From NCBI GenBank assembly GCA_012270485.1, contig JAAXIF010000023.1, positions 1-64,000 of the forward strand: a DNA stretch of 64,000 nt, written 5' to 3'. A model generated the notes under the pieces. It was not told the origin of the DNA and made no database searches. It worked only from the letters and a program-made list of their open reading frames with translations. Positions 35,361-44,928 of the stretch are shown piece by piece (positions within the stretch are counted from its first letter, which is position 1; every line of letters starts with the position of its first letter). A program made the translations under genes and the position numbers. Source of the DNA: Sphingobacteriales bacterium (GTDB taxonomy: Bacteria > Bacteroidota > Bacteroidia > Chitinophagales > Chitinophagaceae).

Positions 35361-38300
35361 TCATTTTACCTGTTTTTTACCGGACTGATGGTTGATATAA
35401 TAACACACAGGCGTATCATTATTGCGTGCAAACAGAATGGTATTTCTATTTTTTTGTTGAATCATGGTAATATCTCTTACCTGTCCTTTTACAGACAAAC
35501 CAGATACAGTTGCCACTTGGGGTTCAAAAACATTATTTCCCTTGTTGATCAGCACATGACCATAAGATGCATCTACACTACAAAACTGTGGCAGAAGATC
35601 AAAGAAATTACCAGCTATGATGAGGTCATTTTTCCCATCTTGATTTATATCTGTAATCAAAGATGCATGTACCGAAGACAATTGTACCATATAAGGTAAT
35701 GCCATGATTTCAAACTGCCCTTTTCCATTATTGATGGCTATAGAATTAGCAGCATTATTTACGGTGAGTAGTTTGGCGTCCTTCAGCCCCTCTTTAAAAA
35801 TCTGTTCAATAGTTTTATCTGCAAAATCTGAGTGTTTCAGATTTGATTTTTTTAAGGACGGGATCTGATCTGTGATATCTTTTTTCAAGAATACAGGCAC
35901 ATCTTTTTTCTGAATACTTTGACTGAAAATTTTATCAACAGTAGCGTTCTGATCAAAATCTTTGATCCAAAGATTGACAGGATTGTCGAAAGTAGGTCGC
36001 ATGTAAAAGTTCTGACCGATATTTCCCAGCACCAAATCTGGATGGCCATCGCCATTCAAATCTCCTACAGATAAAGATTGCCACCAACCCAGTTCCTTTT
36101 CAAGTCCGCTCGATAATTCCTTACATTGACCATTCAAGAAGCTGAAAATTTTGGGTGACATCCATTCTCCTGTAATAATCAGTTCATTTTTCTGATCACC
36201 ATTCACATCAACCCATGCTGCATCTGTTACCATTCCTAATTGATAGAGCAGCGGAGCTATTTTTTCAGTTACCTCTGTAAACTTACCTGCTCCATCATTA
36301 TGATATAAATAGCTTCTGGGCGAAATACCATAATTCTGTGGTTCACTTCTGCTGCCAATAAACAGATCCATCTTACCGTCTGAATCATAATCTAATGCAA
36401 CGGCAACACCCGCATTGGTGTGACTTAGTGGAAAGGTGCCCGATTGTAATGTGAAGTTACCGGCGCCATCATTCGTGTACAACTGATGTTGATATTTTTC
36501 AGAAGATGCAGGCACAAAGTTTCCTCCTCCTCCAACAAATAAATCCATGTCACCATCCTGATCAGCATCAAAGAAGACGGTAGCAGTTACATCATTGAAA
36601 GTAAATTTCTCAAAGTCTGCCACTTTCTTTTTTACAAAACCTTGTGATGTTTGCAAATACAATTGTGAGGGCTGCCCAACAGCACCCCCCAGAAAAATAT
36701 CTTCTAATCCGTCTTTATTGACATCCGCTACTGCTGTTTTGGGACCCTGCTTAGAGAGCATAAATGGAATATTTCTTTCCTGATAAAAATCGATATGCTC
36801 ATCTTCCTTGTGTGCATCAAATGAATAGTTGATCTGAGAAAATAAAGTTTCTTTTGAAACAAATTGTTCCGGCTGCCAAGGCCTTACTTGAACACTATCA
36901 TAATATACCTGCTCTAAACTATTAACTGTAATATTAGTAATTGTATGTATGCTGTTATTCGGCCATTGTATCTGTATGGAATCGATCTTATGATTGCCGA
37001 TCCCAATGGTTTGTTTGTATTCTACAGACGACTGAAAACCTTTACTCGGAATTAATTCGCGTGTAATCAATTGGTCGCCTGCATATACTTTGATTTTACT
37101 GCCAATCGCAAAAGGGTTTTTGTCTTTATAATGCAATTGCAAAGCGATATAGCCATTACTAGAATCATCATTACTGGTGTTCTTGTATACGAGTGCATTT
37201 TGATTCACATTATTAATGATCAAATCAAGATCACCATCATTGTCGAGGTCTGCATAAGAAGCCCCATTGGAAAAAGTAGGTTGATCAAGACCCCATTCAT
37301 TTTCTGCATCCCTGAATTTTAGGTTGCCTAAATTCTTGAATGCTTTATTAGGAATGGGAACAGATGGCATTTTATCGATAACGGTATTCACTTCTTCTTT
37401 TTTTCCTTTCAATACCATCTGATTCACCACATCATTGGCAAAGAAGTCTATAAAATCCTGATCGGTTACATCGCGATAGATGCCGTTACAAACAATGATA
37501 TCGGATAAGCCATCATTATCGGCATCAAACATCAATGCGCCCCAACTCCAATCACTCGCAGCTACACCGCTAAAAAATCCTGTTTCTAAAAATCGTCCTT
37601 CGCCATTATTCACTTGCAAAGCATTCTGTGTATACTGGTTATAAAAACCTTGGTCTTGCTTTAGTTTGAATACATCATAATTTTCAAAAGAAGTATTGGT
37701 CTTCAATCGATAATCATCACCCGGCAACATATCTGTGGTAAAGATATCCGGCTTACCATCATTGTTGATATCTTGCAGATCTGCCCCCATCGATGAAAAG
37801 CTGATATGCTGTGTGCGATTCTCTATTTCATCTTTAAACGTACCATCTCTTTGATTGATGTATAAATAGTCTTTTTCAAAAAAGTCATTGGATACATACA
37901 CATCCGGATAGCCATCCAGATTCACATCACCGACTGTAACACCCAATCCAAAACTGATGATACTTCCATAGATACCGGCTTCTTTGGTTACATCGGTAAA
38001 TTTTCCATTATCGTTTCGAAGCAAATGATCACCTCCACCTTTTAAGAATTCAGCATAAGGTGCTTGTGCATCGGGCACATTACGCATATTGGCATAGTTT
38101 AAAGAATTGACAGGGATCGGACTATTGTTCACTAAAAAACAATCCAAATCTCCATCCAAGTCATAATCAAAGAAAGATGCATGGGTTGTATAACCATCAT
38201 TGTCTAGACCATATTCAGCAGCTTTATCAGTGAATGTCAGGTTCCGGTTATTGATGTACAGTTTGTTTTTTCGTAATGCTTTATTGAGCATATTTCCGGC

Positions 38301-38693
38301 ATTACACACATAAATATCCAGCCAGCCATCAGCATTGATATCTACAAAGACAATTCCTGTACTCCATTCATTGTTATAAGTAATACCTGCTTTCTCAGTA
38401 ATATCTTCAAATTTCAAATTTCCTTTATTCAGGTATAGTTTATTGCTGCTTTGATTAGCGGTAAAGAATACTTCGGGTAGCCCATCATTATTCAAATCAC
38501 CTGTTGCTACACCACCGCCATTATAAAAATTTCGGTACTTAAATACATTGAAAGATTCTGATTCTGTGAGTGTATTCTTGAAATTGATATTCGAATCAGA
38601 CACCAATGCATACAGCGTCTTTTTACGATCATTCTTACAAGCTGTCATGCCAGCGCAACAAATAACTAGCAGCCAAAATGGATAACGTATCAT
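35361..38693 (-). CDS. Giant FG-GAP/ASPIC-UnbV lipoprotein 3
   Basis: A 1110-residue lipoprotein (lipobox GMTAC). Repeats include DLNNDGLPEVFF, DINADGWLDIYV and DYDLDGDLDCFL, the AASDWSWGALMFDADNDGL core, and a UnbV-like QIQWPNNSIHTITN strand. The second propeller has DVNKDGLEDIFLGGAVG. The calcium loops and length match the two other copies. It lies downstream of susD on the same strand, separated by 186 bases that hold a terminator-like hairpin and a palindromic repeat, so it may have its own promoter. Confidence 0.88.
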   Translation of the reverse strand: MIRYPFWLLVICCAGMTACKNDRKKTLYALVSDSNINFKNTLTESESFNVFKYRNFYNGGGVATGDLNNDGLPEVFFTANQSSNKLYLNKGNLKFEDITEKAGITYNNEWSTGIVFVDINADGWLDIYVCNAGNMLNKALRKNKLYINNRNLTFTDKAAEYGLDNDGYTTHASFFDYDLDGDLDCFLVNNSPIPVNSLNYANMRNVPDAQAPYAEFLKGGGDHLLRNDNGKFTDVTKEAGIYGSIISFGLGVTVGDVNLDGYPDVYVSNDFFEKDYLYINQRDGTFKDEIENRTQHISFSSMGADLQDINNDGKPDIFTTDMLPGDDYRLKTNTSFENYDVFKLKQDQGFYNQYTQNALQVNNGEGRFLETGFFSGVAASDWSWGALMFDADNDGLSDIIVCNGIYRDVTDQDFIDFFANDVVNQMVLKGKKEEVNTVIDKMPSVPIPNKAFKNLGNLKFRDAENEWGLDQPTFSNGASYADLDNDGDLDLIINNVNQNALVYKNTSNDDSSNGYIALQLHYKDKNPFAIGSKIKVYAGDQLITRELIPSKGFQSSVEYKQTIGIGNHKIDSIQIQWPNNSIHTITNITVNSLEQVYYDSVQVRPWQPEQFVSKETLFSQINYSFDAHKEDEHIDFYQERNIPFMLSKQGPKTAVADVNKDGLEDIFLGGAVGQPSQLYLQTSQGFVKKKVADFEKFTFNDVTATVFFDADQDGDMDLFVGGGGNFVPASSEKYQHQLYTNDGAGNFTLQSGTFPLSHTNAGVAVALDYDSDGKMDLFIGSRSEPQNYGISPRSYLYHNDGAGKFTEVTEKIAPLLYQLGMVTDAAWVDVNGDQKNELIITGEWMSPKIFSFLNGQCKELSSGLEKELGWWQSLSVGDLNGDGHPDLVLGNIGQNFYMRPTFDNPVNLWIKDFDQNATVDKIFSQSIQKKDVPVFLKKDITDQIPSLKKSNLKHSDFADKTIEQIFKEGLKDAKLLTVNNAANSIAINNGKGQFEIMALPYMVQLSSVHASLITDINQDGKNDLIIAGNFFDLLPQFCSVDASYGHVLINKGNNVFEPQVATVSGLSVKGQVRDITMIQQKNRNTILFARNNDTPVCYYINHQSGKKQVK

Positions 38694-38767
38694 AGCATGC
38701 TAAAATAGTATAAATACCGGCTGATATTGTTGAAGCATAGCATAAAGTGAACATAAAAAGAGAGGGC

Positions 38768-38807
38768 GGCTTATAGACCATGGTCCATGGTCTATGGTCT
38801 ATAAGCC
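38768..38807. repeat. CCATGGTC-word palindromic repeat
   Basis: GGCTTATAGACCAT (38768-38781) pairs perfectly with 38794-38807 around a loop that itself contains CCATGG copies. Further degenerate copies follow to 38818. It lies in the gap between susD and an FG-GAP gene. Confidence 0.7.
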
Positions 38808-38823
38808 ATGTGCCATAGAAAAG

Positions 38824-38857
38824 AAAGAGGCTGTATCAAATGTGATACAGCCTCTTT
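38824..38857 (-). terminator. Terminator-like hairpin after susD
   Basis: A 15-bp perfect stem (AAAGAGGCTGTATCA / TGATACAGCCTCTTT) with a four-base loop, 22 bases past the susD stop. On the minus strand the tail is TTTCTTTTC, not a pure T-run, so termination could be partial and let the FG-GAP genes be read at a lower level. Confidence 0.75.
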
Positions 38858-38879
38858 GAGAAAATATGATCTATCTGAA

Positions 38880-40493
38880 TTAGTAACCTACGTTCTGTTT
38901 CAGATTAGGATTAGATGCCAAGGCAGTAGTTGGAATAGGATATACTGCTTTGTAAGCTTCTGATGCGTTTGGTCTTTCTTCAACAGGAGCGTTGAATCTT
39001 CCGAAACGTACCATATCTGTTCTTCTGTGACCTTCGAGATAGAGTTCACGACCTCTTTCAGCCAACAGTGAAGTCAATGTTACTGAAGTAACCGGAGTAG
39101 CACCTCTTAGTACACGGATGCTGTTTACAATGGTCAACGGAGTTTCGCCGTTTGCACCAGTGGTACCACCTCTTAACAATGCTTCTGCTTTCATCAGACG
39201 AACATCAGAGAAACGAAGGAAAGGAAATTCATTCTGACTACCCCAAGCACCATCGTTGATGGTAGCCGGGTTGAGTGGAAACTTATTGACACGAATACCA
39301 CTTGCTTCTCCGTTGAAAAAGATAGATGCGGTACGAGTAAAGATCAGTGGGTTACCACTTCTATCATATAAATCGCCGATAGGATCACCAATTACACCAG
39401 GTGATTTAGGGTCGTTAGCCTTTACTGGACCTCTTGCCTGACCAACCAGGAACCCTGCATTAGAACCTACCAGATTGGTATAACCAGCCAGTGGAGAGGA
39501 TTTCCGCACATCAACATCTTCAAAACTGTCGTAGAACTGAGATAGGGTTACGAAACCGTTCCAGCTAGAAGGGGTCTGATTGTAATGCCAACTCTGTGAA
39601 GTTTGCCATCTCAAGTTTGGACCATTACCAGCTCTTGCATCTGATCCATTTTTACGAACAAAAATGTTTTCAGATGATACAGTACCGTTATCCCATTTGA
39701 AATTATCCCAATAATTCGGATCAAGACTCAAATTAGTATTGGCAGCTACCAGATTACAGTATTCTATTACTTTATTCATGTCTGCTGGTGCAAATGTAAA
39801 TGGTCCCGCAGGTGATGTGGTAGCCTGCTTATATACAGCTTTATTTAGGTAGGCTTTTGCGAGCAAAGCCCAAGCAGCTTCTTTAGTAGCTTGAGCTCTG
39901 TTATTTTTATCATAAGAAGGCAAATTAGGCACTGCTGCTTCCAGTTCTGAAATGATTGCATCAATTGCTGCTGATCTTGTTAATACATCAGGAACGACGT
40001 TAGCAGCAGCTGTGGCCGGACGGGTCTGCACCTGACCGTAAAGATCGCAGGTGAGAAAGCGGAAGTAAGCACGTAGGAATTGACCTTCTGCCTTGGCAAG
40101 ACCAGTGGCCGTCTCAGCTATGAGCGTAGTCTGGAATAGTGCTCCATTCAAGCCATTCCAGGTATCATTCACCTGATTATGATCCGGACCCCATGTATGT
40201 AGGTGCAAACGACGCCATGTACCAAAGTCATCCCAGTCAGTACCACGTGTTGGACCCATGATCTCATCGGTGGAATGTTCTTGCAAGCCAAACCAGTTCC
40301 CTTGTCCACCAGATAATTGGTTTAATTGTTCGTAGACCGCAGCAATCGAAGGAGGAGTAGGTGCTCCAGTTCCTGTATTGGGTGCGATGGAATTGGGTGC
40401 TTCCAGCTTTGGATCAAGCTTGGAGCATGATATGGTAAGTACGGTTACAGCGGTAAGAACCGGTACAAACCTACTTTTGAAGATATTTTTCAT
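38880..40493 (-). CDS. SusD/RagB family nutrient-binding lipoprotein
   Basis: A 537-residue lipoprotein (lipobox LTISC, Cys23). It is the surface-exposed lid of the SusC channel. It has the helical TPR-like N-terminal region (AEGQFLRAYFRFLTCDLYGQV, then ATKEAAWALLAKAYLNKAVY) and the C-terminal family block (LRFSDVRLMKAEALLRGG, LLAERGRELYLEGHRRTDMVRFGRF). It begins 19 bases after susC. The ligand is unknown; context has both sugar and haloperoxidase genes. Confidence 0.95.
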   Translation of the reverse strand: MKNIFKSRFVPVLTAVTVLTISCSKLDPKLEAPNSIAPNTGTGAPTPPSIAAVYEQLNQLSGGQGNWFGLQEHSTDEIMGPTRGTDWDDFGTWRRLHLHTWGPDHNQVNDTWNGLNGALFQTTLIAETATGLAKAEGQFLRAYFRFLTCDLYGQVQTRPATAAANVVPDVLTRSAAIDAIISELEAAVPNLPSYDKNNRAQATKEAAWALLAKAYLNKAVYKQATTSPAGPFTFAPADMNKVIEYCNLVAANTNLSLDPNYWDNFKWDNGTVSSENIFVRKNGSDARAGNGPNLRWQTSQSWHYNQTPSSWNGFVTLSQFYDSFEDVDVRKSSPLAGYTNLVGSNAGFLVGQARGPVKANDPKSPGVIGDPIGDLYDRSGNPLIFTRTASIFFNGEASGIRVNKFPLNPATINDGAWGSQNEFPFLRFSDVRLMKAEALLRGGTTGANGETPLTIVNSIRVLRGATPVTSVTLTSLLAERGRELYLEGHRRTDMVRFGRFNAPVEERPNASEAYKAVYPIPTTALASNPNLKQNVGY

Positions 40494-40512
40494 TGCTTTC
40501 AGTATTTATTAT

Positions 40513-43500
40513 TTAGAATCCAACATTTAAACCTACAGTAATGATCCTTGGTCTTGGATATTGAGTGTAATCAAATCCGCGAGAAGGGATACCATTGATG
40601 TTCTTGTCAACATTCACTTCAGGATCGATGCCAGAGTATCCGGTAATCAGGGCTAAATTCTGACCTGATGCGAATACAGACATTGATTTGAACAGGCTGG
40701 TTTTCTTGAGGTTAAATGCGTAGCTCAGGTTCACGTTTGCAAGACGGATGAAATCACCCTTCTCTAAAAAACGAGTAGAAACTGATCCTGGGTTAAATGG
40801 ATTTTCGGGACCGTTTCCTACTGCATATGTAACGTTACGAGCATTACGCAAACTACCTTTCAAGAATAATGCATTCGCTGTATTGTTATATACGTGGAAA
40901 CCTGTGATTGCGTTCAAAAATACACTCAAATTCCATCTGCCATAAGAGAAATTGTTGGTCAACCCGGCAAAGAAGGTAGGTAATGCAGATCCAACCAACT
41001 GGTTAGAAGCACCATTGCCATAACGGGCGTTACCGTTACCGTCAAAGCCATTGAAAACCGGCATTGACCAAGTAAAGATAGAAGATCCGTTGGTCAGGGT
41101 TTGTGCAAACGCACCTGTTAAACCCTGTCCACTAACCCCACCAGTATTGATGGGTGTTGGTAAACCTTCAATATTATTGGAGACAGTGGTCATGTTATAA
41201 TTGATATCCCAGCTGAATTTCTTGCCTTGAACAGCACGATAATTAACACTTGCTTCCCATCCTTTGTTGATTACTTCGCCATCTAAATTTATCCACCAGT
41301 TGGCAGTAGGAGCAAAACCACCCGGCGTAGGAGCAAAGAACAGCATGTTCTTTCTCTTGTTGTTGTAGTAATCCAAGGTTACAGACAATCTTCTGTCTTT
41401 GGTGGTGAAGTCAACACCGAAGCCGGTAGTAGCCACTTCTTCCCATTTCAGATTAGGGTTACCTTGCTGAATGAAGCGTGTAACAGGACCAGATCCTACA
41501 TCAAATATCTGCTGCAGGTTAAGTGCTGCATACGAACCTAAGTTATCCTGACTGCCTAGTATACCGTAATTGGCTCTGAAGCTCAAATCGCTGAGTATGC
41601 CACCAAAGATATTTTGCATCCATGACTCTTCCAATGCTCTCCATTTGAAAGCAAAGGCAGGGAATGTTCCATAACGGTTATTCGCACCAAACTTAGAAGA
41701 TCCATCAGATCTTACGGTTACAGTCAAGAAGTATTTATCGTTGTATGTGTAGTTCAAACGACCGAAAATAGACTGTAGTTCATTTCTGCCATATCCAGGA
41801 ACAAAATTGGCATAATTATTAAACGCATTGTAATCTCTTACAAATACATCTTTAGGACCTACAACCGGAGTTTTTGTTCCCCAGCCAAATGAAGCTTTGT
41901 AACGGTTTTCAAAACTCTGATATGAATAACCTGCTATTGCATTGACAGCATGTTTTTCATTGAAAGTTTTATCATAAGTCAAGTAATGTTCAATCAAGGA
42001 TGACTTTGTTTCCAGATTTTGTCTGGTGGTACGACCATTCCCTTGAATACCGTTACCATAGTCTCTTCCGAAAACGTTGATGGTACCGCCATAAGCATTT
42101 GATCCCAAGCGAGGATCAGCAAACGAAGTTCTTTCAGCTTTAGAATTATCTACACCTAATACCACTTTATAGCTGAGATCTTTTGTGATCTGATAGCTTG
42201 CTGAGAAATTACCCAAGAAACGATTGATGAAATCGTTGTCAGTAAAATAAGCCAGCATTTGTGCAGGATTGCGCTGATCACCCGGCTGATAAAAAGAGCC
42301 ATCCGGATTGTAGATTGGGTTGGTTGGGTTAAACTGCAAAGCAGCACCTAATAAACTACCCTGATAACCTGCATTATTAGAGAGTGGAGCATAAGAGTTC
42401 TCTGTTCTTGACATGGTCATGTTAGCTTCCAGCTTCACTTTGTCGTTGAATAACTTTTGGCTAATGTTGGCACGACCTGTTAATCTTTCCAAACCGGTAT
42501 TCTTGATGATACCTTCTTGGTTGTCATAAGAACCACTTAAACGCACTGAAGTACCTTTATTACTCATAGACCAACTTAAATTGTGGTTCTGAGAAATAGC
42601 AGTTCTGAAGATCACATCCTGCCAATCGGTATTCGCACCTCTGTCGATACCTACTACCGCAGCAGCTGCTGCAGTTGGTGAAGCACCACCATCAATATTG
42701 GCCTTTTTAGCTGCCAATAAGAAATCTTGTGCATTCATCAAGTCATAACGACGAGCGGTTTGTGCAAGTGTTGTATTGGCACCATAAGAGAATACGCCAC
42801 CTTTCCCACCTTTACCTTGTTTGGTAGTGATCAAGATAACGCCATTCGCACCTCTTGAACCATAGATAGCAGCAGCAGATGCATCTTTCAATACAGTGAT
42901 GCTCTCGATATCAGTTGGGTTCAAGAAGATCAATGGGTTTTTAGCGGTTGTTCCGCCTTCAACACCACTTCCGTTGGTTCCCAATGTACCACCTTGGATC
43001 AAAGGCACTCCATCAATAACATACAATGGCTCTTGTGCACCACTGATAGACCCCGTACCACGGATGTTGATGGTTGCAGCAGCTCCGGGCTCACCGGTAG
43101 AAGGTGTTACAAGCACACCTGCTGTACGACCTTGCAACAATTGCTCTGGAGAAGCAATCTGGCCCTTGTTGAAATCTTTTTCAGTAACACGAGAAACAGA
43201 ACCAGTTACGTCTTTTGACTTTCTGGTTCCATAACCTACTACTACTACGTCAGCAAGCGCATCCGCAGAAGCGGTAAGCGATACATTGGCAGTATTAGAG
43301 GCTGAAATGTTCACATCTGCAGAAGCATAGCCGGCATATGATACCGTTAAAGTTCTAGCTGATGAAGGAACGGTGATTTTAAAAGTACCATCAGCACCGG
43401 TTTGAGCACCAGTCGTTGATCCTTTTACTAACACAGATGCACCTGCGAGAGGCGATCCGTCTTTGGAGTCGGTTACTTTACCGGTAACCGATTTTGTTTG

Positions 43501-43575
43501 TGCCTGCGCGAATAGGGTAAATACGCAAGCGAGTAAACCCAACAATGCGGGCCTGACAAGCTTCGAAAGATTCAT
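40513..43575 (-). CDS. SusC/RagA TonB-linked outer-membrane protein
   Basis: A 1020-residue receptor. The signal peptide ends LFAQAQ. A carboxypeptidase-regulatory-like domain follows (VTGKVTDSKDGSPLAGASVLVKGS), then the SusC plug signature (VVVVGYGTRKSKDVTGSVSRV, DVTVLKDASAAAIYGSRGANGVILITTK-like core) and a 22-stranded barrel ending ITVGLNVGF. It imports a ligand captured by the adjacent SusD with energy from TonB-ExbBD. A promoter and palindrome lie 27-60 bases upstream, and a LacI-family regulator is divergent. Confidence 0.96.
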   Translation of the reverse strand: MNLSKLVRPALLGLLACVFTLFAQAQTKSVTGKVTDSKDGSPLAGASVLVKGSTTGAQTGADGTFKITVPSSARTLTVSYAGYASADVNISASNTANVSLTASADALADVVVVGYGTRKSKDVTGSVSRVTEKDFNKGQIASPEQLLQGRTAGVLVTPSTGEPGAAATINIRGTGSISGAQEPLYVIDGVPLIQGGTLGTNGSGVEGGTTAKNPLIFLNPTDIESITVLKDASAAAIYGSRGANGVILITTKQGKGGKGGVFSYGANTTLAQTARRYDLMNAQDFLLAAKKANIDGGASPTAAAAAVVGIDRGANTDWQDVIFRTAISQNHNLSWSMSNKGTSVRLSGSYDNQEGIIKNTGLERLTGRANISQKLFNDKVKLEANMTMSRTENSYAPLSNNAGYQGSLLGAALQFNPTNPIYNPDGSFYQPGDQRNPAQMLAYFTDNDFINRFLGNFSASYQITKDLSYKVVLGVDNSKAERTSFADPRLGSNAYGGTINVFGRDYGNGIQGNGRTTRQNLETKSSLIEHYLTYDKTFNEKHAVNAIAGYSYQSFENRYKASFGWGTKTPVVGPKDVFVRDYNAFNNYANFVPGYGRNELQSIFGRLNYTYNDKYFLTVTVRSDGSSKFGANNRYGTFPAFAFKWRALEESWMQNIFGGILSDLSFRANYGILGSQDNLGSYAALNLQQIFDVGSGPVTRFIQQGNPNLKWEEVATTGFGVDFTTKDRRLSVTLDYYNNKRKNMLFFAPTPGGFAPTANWWINLDGEVINKGWEASVNYRAVQGKKFSWDINYNMTTVSNNIEGLPTPINTGGVSGQGLTGAFAQTLTNGSSIFTWSMPVFNGFDGNGNARYGNGASNQLVGSALPTFFAGLTNNFSYGRWNLSVFLNAITGFHVYNNTANALFLKGSLRNARNVTYAVGNGPENPFNPGSVSTRFLEKGDFIRLANVNLSYAFNLKKTSLFKSMSVFASGQNLALITGYSGIDPEVNVDKNINGIPSRGFDYTQYPRPRIITVGLNVGF

Positions 43576-43601
43576 AAATGGCAGTTTATTGGTTATTAAG
43601 C

Positions 43602-43634
43602 GTGTACAAAGTACACATTTTTTTCAGAAACAAA
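43602..43634 (-). promoter_or_regulatory. susC promoter with overlapping palindrome
   Basis: GTGTACAAAGTACAC (43602-43616) is a perfect inverted repeat with an AAA centre. On the minus strand it contains TACTTTG (a -7-like box, one base short of consensus), with TTTG (43631-43634) 17 bases upstream. The palindrome covers the -7 region, a good place for a repressor. The LacI-family gene 250 bases away is the obvious candidate. Binding itself is an inference. Confidence 0.55.
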
Positions 43635-43808
43635 ATATTTTCTTAAAATTTTGTGAATCTGAGCCAATGTGTAAAACATACTCGCTGAGAAAGACCATAT
43701 TCTCCACCAAAAAGATGCACAATTCAAGGATTTTAAGGCTTTCAAAAGATTTTATTTTTAATTAAATAGCGGATAATCAGGTATTTAGAGATAATAAAAA
43801 GGATTTCC

Positions 43809-43820
43809 GCAAAGGTTTGC
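43809..43820. promoter_or_regulatory. LacI-type operator candidate
   Basis: GCAAAGGTTTGC is an inverted repeat with a two-base centre, nested in ATTTCC...GGAAAT arms (43803-43829). It lies 44 bases before the LacI-family ATG. The half-site GCAAA is common in LacI-family operators, although the usual central CG is absent here. Confidence 0.4.
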
Positions 43821-43863
43821 TGTGGAAATTTTCTTTATTTTTCCTTTACAAATCACCAACTGC

Positions 43864-44850
43864 ATGACAAATACCACGCTCAAAAAGATATCTGAAATAC
43901 TCGGCATTAGCGTTTCTACGGTTTCCCGTGCATTAAAACATCATCCTGATATCTCTGTAAAGACCCGCGAAAAAGTGATTGAACTGGCACGCACCCTTGA
44001 CTATGAACCCAACGCCAATGCTGTTCAACTTAGAACCAAGAACAGTAAACTCTTAGGGCTCATGGTTCCTACCATCTCCAATTATTTTTATGAAACATTC
44101 ATCGCTGCAGTAGAAGAAGACTCCAGAAAAAATGGATACGCGGTCATGATCCTGCAATCGGGAAACGATCCCGTGATTGAATCAGAAAATTTAAAACTAT
44201 TCCGACAAAATCGGGTGTCGGGCGTATTTGTTTGTTTGAGTTCAAACACCAAAGACTTGAGCAGTTTTGAAAAAATGTTTGATCTTGAAATACCTGTTGT
44301 ATTTTTTGATAATGTACCGCAAGAATCAGGTGTACATAAGGTTTGTTTGGCTGATGAAAAAAGCGCCCATTTGGCTGCTGAAACGATCTTGCAACATCCT
44401 TATCAATCTATATTGGCCATTTTTGGTAATCCCGCATTATCCATCACCAAAAAAAGAGAAGCTGCGTTGAAAAATGCTTTTCAAGCACATCTACATATCT
44501 CTTTAATGATAGAACATGCCAACAGTTCTGAAGAAGCGAAACTTGTTTGTCATGAGATGCTGAATAAACATCTTCCCGATATCATTTTTTGTATGAGTGA
44601 TGAAGTATTGATTGGTGTATTAAAAACCATCCAGGAAAAAGGTCTTCGTTATCCTGATAATATTGCATTACTCACCATTAGCAATGGTACCATACCCAGA
44701 CTCTTTCATCCTCAAATCACATACATAGAAACCAGTGGTGAAAAACTAGGCAAAGCTGCTTTTGCGCATATGCTCAATTGTATACAAACTAAGACTCAGC
44801 CAACTGAGCTATTGGTAGATGCTGTACTTTTCAATGGTGGATCGCTTTGA
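43864..44850 (+). CDS. LacI-family transcription regulator
   Basis: A 328-residue regulator. The N-terminal HTH is TTLKKISEILGISVSTVSRALKHHPDIS with the hinge RTLDYEPNANAVQLR. A periplasmic-binding-protein-like sugar domain follows (LGLMVPTISNYFYETFIAAVEEDSRKNGYAVMILQSG, then FFDNVPQ and GVLKTIQEKGLRYPDNIALL). ATG 43864 places the HTH at residue 3, as normal for the family; the longer frame to 43822 is not needed. Divergent from susC, it probably controls the SusCD cluster in response to a sugar-like effector. Confidence 0.93.
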   Translation: MTNTTLKKISEILGISVSTVSRALKHHPDISVKTREKVIELARTLDYEPNANAVQLRTKNSKLLGLMVPTISNYFYETFIAAVEEDSRKNGYAVMILQSGNDPVIESENLKLFRQNRVSGVFVCLSSNTKDLSSFEKMFDLEIPVVFFDNVPQESGVHKVCLADEKSAHLAAETILQHPYQSILAIFGNPALSITKKREAALKNAFQAHLHISLMIEHANSSEEAKLVCHEMLNKHLPDIIFCMSDEVLIGVLKTIQEKGLRYPDNIALLTISNGTIPRLFHPQITYIETSGEKLGKAAFAHMLNCIQTKTQPTELLVDAVLFNGGSL

Positions 44851-44864
44851 AAATTATTAATATT

Positions 44865-44927
44865 GAATGTTGAATATCGAATGATATAGTATGTAGACAA
44901 CATTTCATCATTCGATATTCAACATTC
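44865..44927. terminator. Bidirectional hairpin between convergent genes
   Basis: A 21-bp perfect stem (44865-44885 with 44907-44927; arm word GAATGTTGAATATCGAATGA) closes a 21-base loop. It fills the gap between the stops of the LacI-family and phosphorylase genes. The arms are made of near-copies of TTGAATATCGAATG/TTGAATG, the same style as the other word-specific inverted repeats. Confidence 0.75.
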
Positions 44928-44928
44928 A

